In this document: positions 59,555 to 64,000 of the stretch, piece after piece
How positions within the stretch are numbered: the first letter of the stretch is position 1
Layout: each line of letters opens with the position of its first letter
Assembly: GCA_032622095.1 (NCBI GenBank)
Contig: CP136061.1
Location: forward strand, 86,652,324 to 86,716,323
From: Siphonodentalium dalli
Taxonomy: Eukaryota > Mollusca > Scaphopoda > Gadilida > Siphonodentaliidae
Direction: 5' to 3'
Length of the DNA stretch: 64,000 bases
Position numbers and translations under genes: made by a program
Notes under the pieces: model-generated
Databases searched by the model: none
Told to the model about the DNA's origin: nothing
The model's input: the letters and a program-made list of their open reading frames with translations, nothing else

Positions 59555-60886
59555 GTACGACAGCGTAGAACCGAAACCTCCTCTTTTGTTAGTAACTTGT
59601 TTAAACAAGATCATAACTTGATCATAACTTGTTTAAACAAGTTCATAACTTGTTTAAACAAGTTAACTAACTTGTTTAAACGAGTTAGCAAACTCGTGTA
59701 CACAAGTTACTAACTTTTTTTAACAAGTTACCTTTTCTAGGTTTCTAAATTGTTTATACAAGTTAACTAATTTTTTAAAACAAGTTAGTAAATTGTTTAA
59801 ACAAGTTAGCTAACTCGTTTAAACAAGTTAGTTAACTTGTGTAAACAAGTTATTAACTTGCTTAAACAGGCTAGTTAACTTGTGTACACAAGTTACTAAC
59901 TTGCTCGTTGAGCAAGTTAGTAACAGAAGATGAGGAGGTGGTGGCTCTACGCTATCGTAGAAAATAGCTATACGTGATTGGTCAGATGCTAACTTGTTTA
60001 ATTAAGTTAGCTAACTTGTTTAAACAAGTCACCTATTAAATTGTTTAAACAAGTTAGCTAATTTTTTTAACAAGTTACTATCTTGCTTAAACATGCTAGT
60101 TAACTTGTTACAGAAGAGGAAGTAGTGGCTCTACGCTATCGTAGATAATGGCTATACGTGATTGGTCAGATGTTAACTTGTTTAATCAAGTTAGCTAAAT
60201 TGTTTAAACAAGCCATTCCCTACGACATTGTAGAACCACAATCTCCTCTTCTGTTACTAACTTGTTTAAACAAGTAAGTAACTTGTTTACATAAGTTAGC
60301 TAACGTGTTTACACAAGTTAGTTAATTTGTTTACACAAGTTAGTTAACTTGTTTAAACAAGTTAGTGATTGGTCAAATGCTAACTAGTTTAATCAAGTTA
60401 GCTAAATTGTTTAAACAAGTTAGTGATTGGTCAAATGCTAACTAGTTTAATCAAGTTAGCTAACATGTTTAAATAAGTTAGCATCTCACCAATCACGGAT
60501 AGCCGTTCCTTACGACAGCGTATAACCACCATCTCCTCTTTTGTTACTAACTTGTTTAAACAAGTTAGTAACTGTTTCCATAAGTTAAGTAACTTGTTTA
60601 ACAAGTTAGTAACTTGTTTACACAACTTATTTTACTTGTTTAAACAAGTTAGCTAACTTGTTTAAACAATTTATTAACTTGTTTGTTTAAACAAGTTAGC
60701 TAACTTGTTTAAACAAGTTAGCTAACTTGTTTACACAAGTTAGTTAACTTGTTTAAAAAAGTTAGTAACTTGTGTACACAACTTAGCTAACGTGTTTAAA
60801 CAAGTTAGTTAATTGTTTAAACATGTTAGTAACTTGTTTAAAATAGTTAGTAACAAAATAGGAGGTGGCGGTTCTACACTGCAGTA
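59555..60886. mobile_element. Compound fold-back array with TTGTTTAAACAA repeats
   Basis: Several fold-back units in a row, delimited by tacgacagcgtagaacc-like ends near 59555, 59960, 60130, 60221, 60511 and 60886. Each is filled with variants of aacttgtttaaacaagtt, often joined by agtta/agcta. The text gtgattggtcagatgctaac separates units, as it does after 37490. Confidence 0.82.
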
Positions 60887-60931
60887 TGAACGACAACGAA
60901 AGAGTGAATGGATATGGTAGATATATATAAT

Positions 60932-61113
60932 TTGTAGATAAGTCGAGCAATACATAATTAATGAGAGTATATCTATATACTGTGTAGATAAGTCTAGCAA
61001 TGCATAATTAATGAAGGTATATTTATATAATGTGTAGATAAGTCTAGCAATACATAATTAATGAGGGTATATCTATATAATGTGAAGATAAGTCTAGCAA
61101 TACATAATTAATG
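60932..61113 (+). repeat. 50-bp tandem repeat, about 3.6 copies
   Basis: Units begin gtagataagtctagcaatac at 60934, 60984, 61034 and 61084 with few differences. Confidence 0.9.
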
Positions 61114-61253
61114 AAAGCACTTGTCCTACAATATGTAAACCATTGCACACAAACAAAATATGTTCAAATCAACTATTCTTATTAATTTGATATTAAGTCA
61201 ATTATTCTCAGCCATTTTTAAATTGGACATGGTAAAACATATTTAAACTAACA

Positions 61254-61594
61254 CAGCGTGCTAGCATCACCAAATTGACCCTCTGGGGACCTCATTCGGC
61301 ACGGCCTCATCTGCTATGGGAGACATAGACTCAGATTGAAGTTCCCAAATGATGAATATTGTGATGTACACCCATTGGGAACCTCGATTATGCAATATGT
61401 CGTCTTCCAATTTGGGGATATAGAGAAACTAAACTTAAAAAAGAAATAGAATCTATGTGAAGACATTTCTATAGAAATATGATAATAAAGACATTTCCAG
61501 AGAAGATGAGGCCTAAGCAGAACGAGGTCCCCAGATGCGGGATAGCGATCATAGCATCATTAAAGTCACCCTCTGGTGACCTCATTCTGCAAAT
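61254..61594. mobile_element. Diverged relative of the 34601-35003 MITE
   Basis: Shares agcatcac-aaatt-accctctggggacctcatt, the interior gatgaggcctaagcagaa and the final cctcattctgcaaat. The outermost 29-bp ends are not conserved. Confidence 0.7.
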
Positions 61595-61742
61595 TACTCA
61601 GGATTGATGTATGTGTGTAATTATATGGCTAATGACCTTCAGTGGATTCGATTCATGAGGCATAATCCTAAATCTTATTTCACAAAAATAATTCAAAACA
61701 CGTAATTCGAAACCATGTGTGCGTGATCAAATGACGGGCCTC

Positions 61743-62184
61743 GTCCATGTGAATTCATAACCCCTGGTGCGATACCACCACTACGACTATATGTGACCCG
61801 CCATATCAAATCCAGTCGTAAGTCGGGATTTTTTTTACCCTGTGCCAATGCATTCTCTTATATATGCGAGTCGACCATAGGTCGCCTCGCATATATAAGA
61901 GAATGCATTGGCCTAACATTTTTTTATCATTTTTTTTAAATAAATGTTTCTTACAATTTTTAGTCCATGTGAATTCATAACCCCTGGTGCGATACCACCA
62001 CTACGACTATATGTGACCCGCCATATCAAATCCAGTCGTAAGTCGGGATTTTTTTTACCCTGTGCCAATGCATTCTCTTATATATGCGAGTCGACCATAG
62101 GTCGCCTCTCATATATAAGAGAATGCATTGGCCTAACAATTTTTTATCATTTTTTTTTAATAAATGTTTCTTACAATTTTTAGG
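61743..62184 (+). repeat. 220-bp tandem duplication carrying the palindromic MITE hairpin
   Basis: Units at 61743-61962 and 61963-62184 begin gtccatgtgaattcataacc and contain the hairpins 61845-61911 and 62065-62131 after atgtgacccgcc. The second unit runs on into the 3' part shared with 30740-30825. Confidence 0.88.
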
Positions 62185-62793
62185 ACATAAAATAAAAAAA
62201 CATCCATTACCCTGCAGGGAGCCCCACACATATATAGAAGCATATAGAAGAGTGTCGTCTGCTCATGTTTGTATGTACTTAGGAAGTCAACTAACATTCA
62301 GTTTCCATGTAAATCTCCAGAGAAAAAGTTATATATGAAGTAGTTCGGGAACAAAAGAAGGTATATCACTGAACAGTCATAACATTTAACTGACAGGTGC
62401 GCTAGGTAAATTATAAAATTATTATTTGCAACTCCATAACTTTTGCTCAGCAGATTTGCATGGAAATCCCCATTCAAAATCGGTCACTTGACCCCCCCCC
62501 CCCCCTTTAAATAACACATTTTAGATAGTATCCAGGTTATGAAATAATACGTATGAGTAGGAAACCTTGCCCGGGAACGATTCTATCAATTACATATAAA
62601 TTTTATTTCGATATTATTTTATTATAATGTTCTAAATATAGTATCAATTAATGGGACACTTATTTGTTCTATATATAGAACTTTTAGATAGAGGCCTCCA
62701 GCGCGGTACTCCAATTGATTGTATTTATTGTCATATTAAGTGCGAATCAGGAAAATGGGCCCCCAGAATGTAGTATATGCTTATTGTATATAC
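62185..62793. other. MITE remnants, no gene
   Basis: 62185-62270 continues the palindromic MITE. 62488-62505 is a C run. 62540-62680 is a fragment of the GGTGGATTATCTC family (ttctatcaattacat, gttctaaatata). Confidence 0.5.
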
Positions 62794-63325
62794 TTAAAGA
62801 TGGTTTATATCTTTGTAAACATCGGTTATATAGTCACCGGGGTATTAAATATTATATATGAATGGAATACCCCTGTCCTGAAATGCTTCTATCGATTAAT
62901 ATTGATTATATTTCCAATAATTTCTTATCTAAAAACCAGTTGTTTAGCTAACGAACAATAGTGGTTACTGTTAATAGAGACCAGGAATTGTATGGTGTAA
63001 TTGTGTCATAAATAAACATTAATTAGACTCATTATCGTTTCTAACATTGTGATAAAGCTATACAAACAATCAATATGGGGTATTTGACGTTCGGATTATA
63101 ACTATGGGAACAACCTGATGATCTATACGGTGTGGCCTGAATGGTCTGTTCTAAAAAATTGAACAATAAAGTGTCCCACTTAATCATCTCATTTTATAAT
63201 AACATATAATAAAACCATCATTATTTTATAGAAGCGTTTCGGACACGGGTCTTCAATTGATATCTATTATTGTATACCTACGAACTATTTCAAAATTGTT
63301 ATATGAAGAGATAATCCATCTTTAA
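62794..63325. mobile_element. MITE, GGTGGATTATCTC family, full-length
   Basis: Ends ttaaagatggtttatatc and complement (gagataatccatctttaa), 532 bp. The interior is colinear with 24834-25364. Confidence 0.75.
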
Positions 63326-63394
63326 AATAACCAATAAAGGCAAATATAAAAGACAGTCGTGTATATCAGCGACCATAATTGAACGCCACATAGT

Positions 63395-63537
63395 TATTTT
63401 AAACAATACAAAATTCGAAATAAAATCAACATTAATTCATAGATACTTTTTCGGACAGGGATCTTCGGGTCATATTTATTATTGTATACCCAGGAAACTA
63501 TGTAAATCATGTTGCGGGAGAGATAGTCCAGCTTTAA
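63395..63537. mobile_element. MITE right-half fragment, GGTGGATTATCTC family
   Basis: Contains attcgaaataaaatcaacat, ttcggacagggatcttcg and the terminal gagatagtccagctttaa. Confidence 0.65.
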
Positions 63538-63564
63538 TGTTTTAATAGCCTACAAGTGTCAGTA

Positions 63565-64000
63565 TTAAAGATGGATTATCTGTTTAAATAACAAATTTGA
63601 AATAATTGCGTGGGTTTAAATAATAAATATGAACCGAAGACCTCTGCCCGGAAAGGCTTCTATCAATTAATATTTATTTTTTCTAATAATTTATTGGAAC
63701 CGTTTATTTGTCTATTTTTATAACATACCATTCGGGTGATACCATATAGCGATAGAGAGCATTAGGCTGTTCCTATGGCTACGTACCGAACGTCAAATAT
63801 TCCAGATTGATTGGTTCTATTATTTTATTCCATAGTTATAAGCGACAATGAGTACAATTAACGTTTATTTGTGACAAAATTACGCCATAAAATGTCTGGT
63901 CTCTGTTGACTGTTAGTAATCAATATTGTTCGTTAGCTAAACAACCACACCTTTTTAGACCAGAAAATATTCGAAATAAAATGAATATTAATCGATAGAA
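63565..64000. mobile_element. MITE, GGTGGATTATCTC family, cut by window end
   Basis: Begins ttaaagatggattatctg; the interior closely matches 37780-38210, including gaccagaaaatattcgaaat. The right end lies beyond the window. Confidence 0.75.

Overview
This is AT-rich, repeat-dominated DNA from an animal nuclear genome. A marine invertebrate, perhaps a lophotrochozoan, fits best. The reasons are tyrosine-recombinase (Ngaro-type) retrotransposons, an endonuclease/RT LINE whose ORF1 carries a hydrolase domain, a 16-finger C2H2 protein with animal-type linkers, spliceosomal-type splice signals, and many MITEs and a large satellite. No operons, bacterial genes or CRISPR arrays are present. The species cannot be named from the sequence alone.

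Layout. 1-1310 and 9030-16855 are two copies of one dispersed repeat. The second is split by a 6.4-kb hAT-like element (9327-15730) and again by two tiny elements with 9-bp target duplications; the first copy gives the empty site for all of them. The 6.4-kb element carries a nearly perfect 5.3-kb inverted repeat. 1452-7336 is a nearly complete Ngaro retrotransposon on the minus strand (A1 - gag - RT/RNase H - tyrosine recombinase - SGNH hydrolase - B1A2B2). 18871-24513 is a LINE on the minus strand with broken ORF1 and ORF2. 26808-28462 is a second, 5'-truncated Ngaro on the plus strand (recombinase + SGNH hydrolase). 31066-32493 encodes a 16-zinc-finger protein whose distal end was cut by a palindromic MITE; degenerate finger remnants lie beyond it. 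33060-38300 holds short tandem repeats, a textbook 403-bp hAT-type MITE, a tRNA-like SINE head, a fold-back element and other MITEs. 39244-40136 is an exon of the only other likely host gene, which resembles the DUF5662 (HD-fold-like) family. 41905-58945 is one 17-kb satellite of 37-bp units with higher-order duplications. 59157-64000 repeats the fold-back and MITE families seen before the satellite.

Functional view. Almost all coding capacity belongs to retroelements, and each copy has at least one disabling lesion, so none should be autonomous as read. The most interesting signals are: SGNH-type hydrolase domains in three retroelements of two unrelated classes; candidate splice acceptors in front of the recombinase and hydrolase modules of both Ngaro copies, all leaving the same reading phase; a single in-frame TGA between ORF1 and ORF2 in both the Ngaro and the LINE; the giant palindrome inside a hAT-like shell; and the higher-order 37-bp satellite. 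All family assignments come from reading motifs by eye; no database search was possible.
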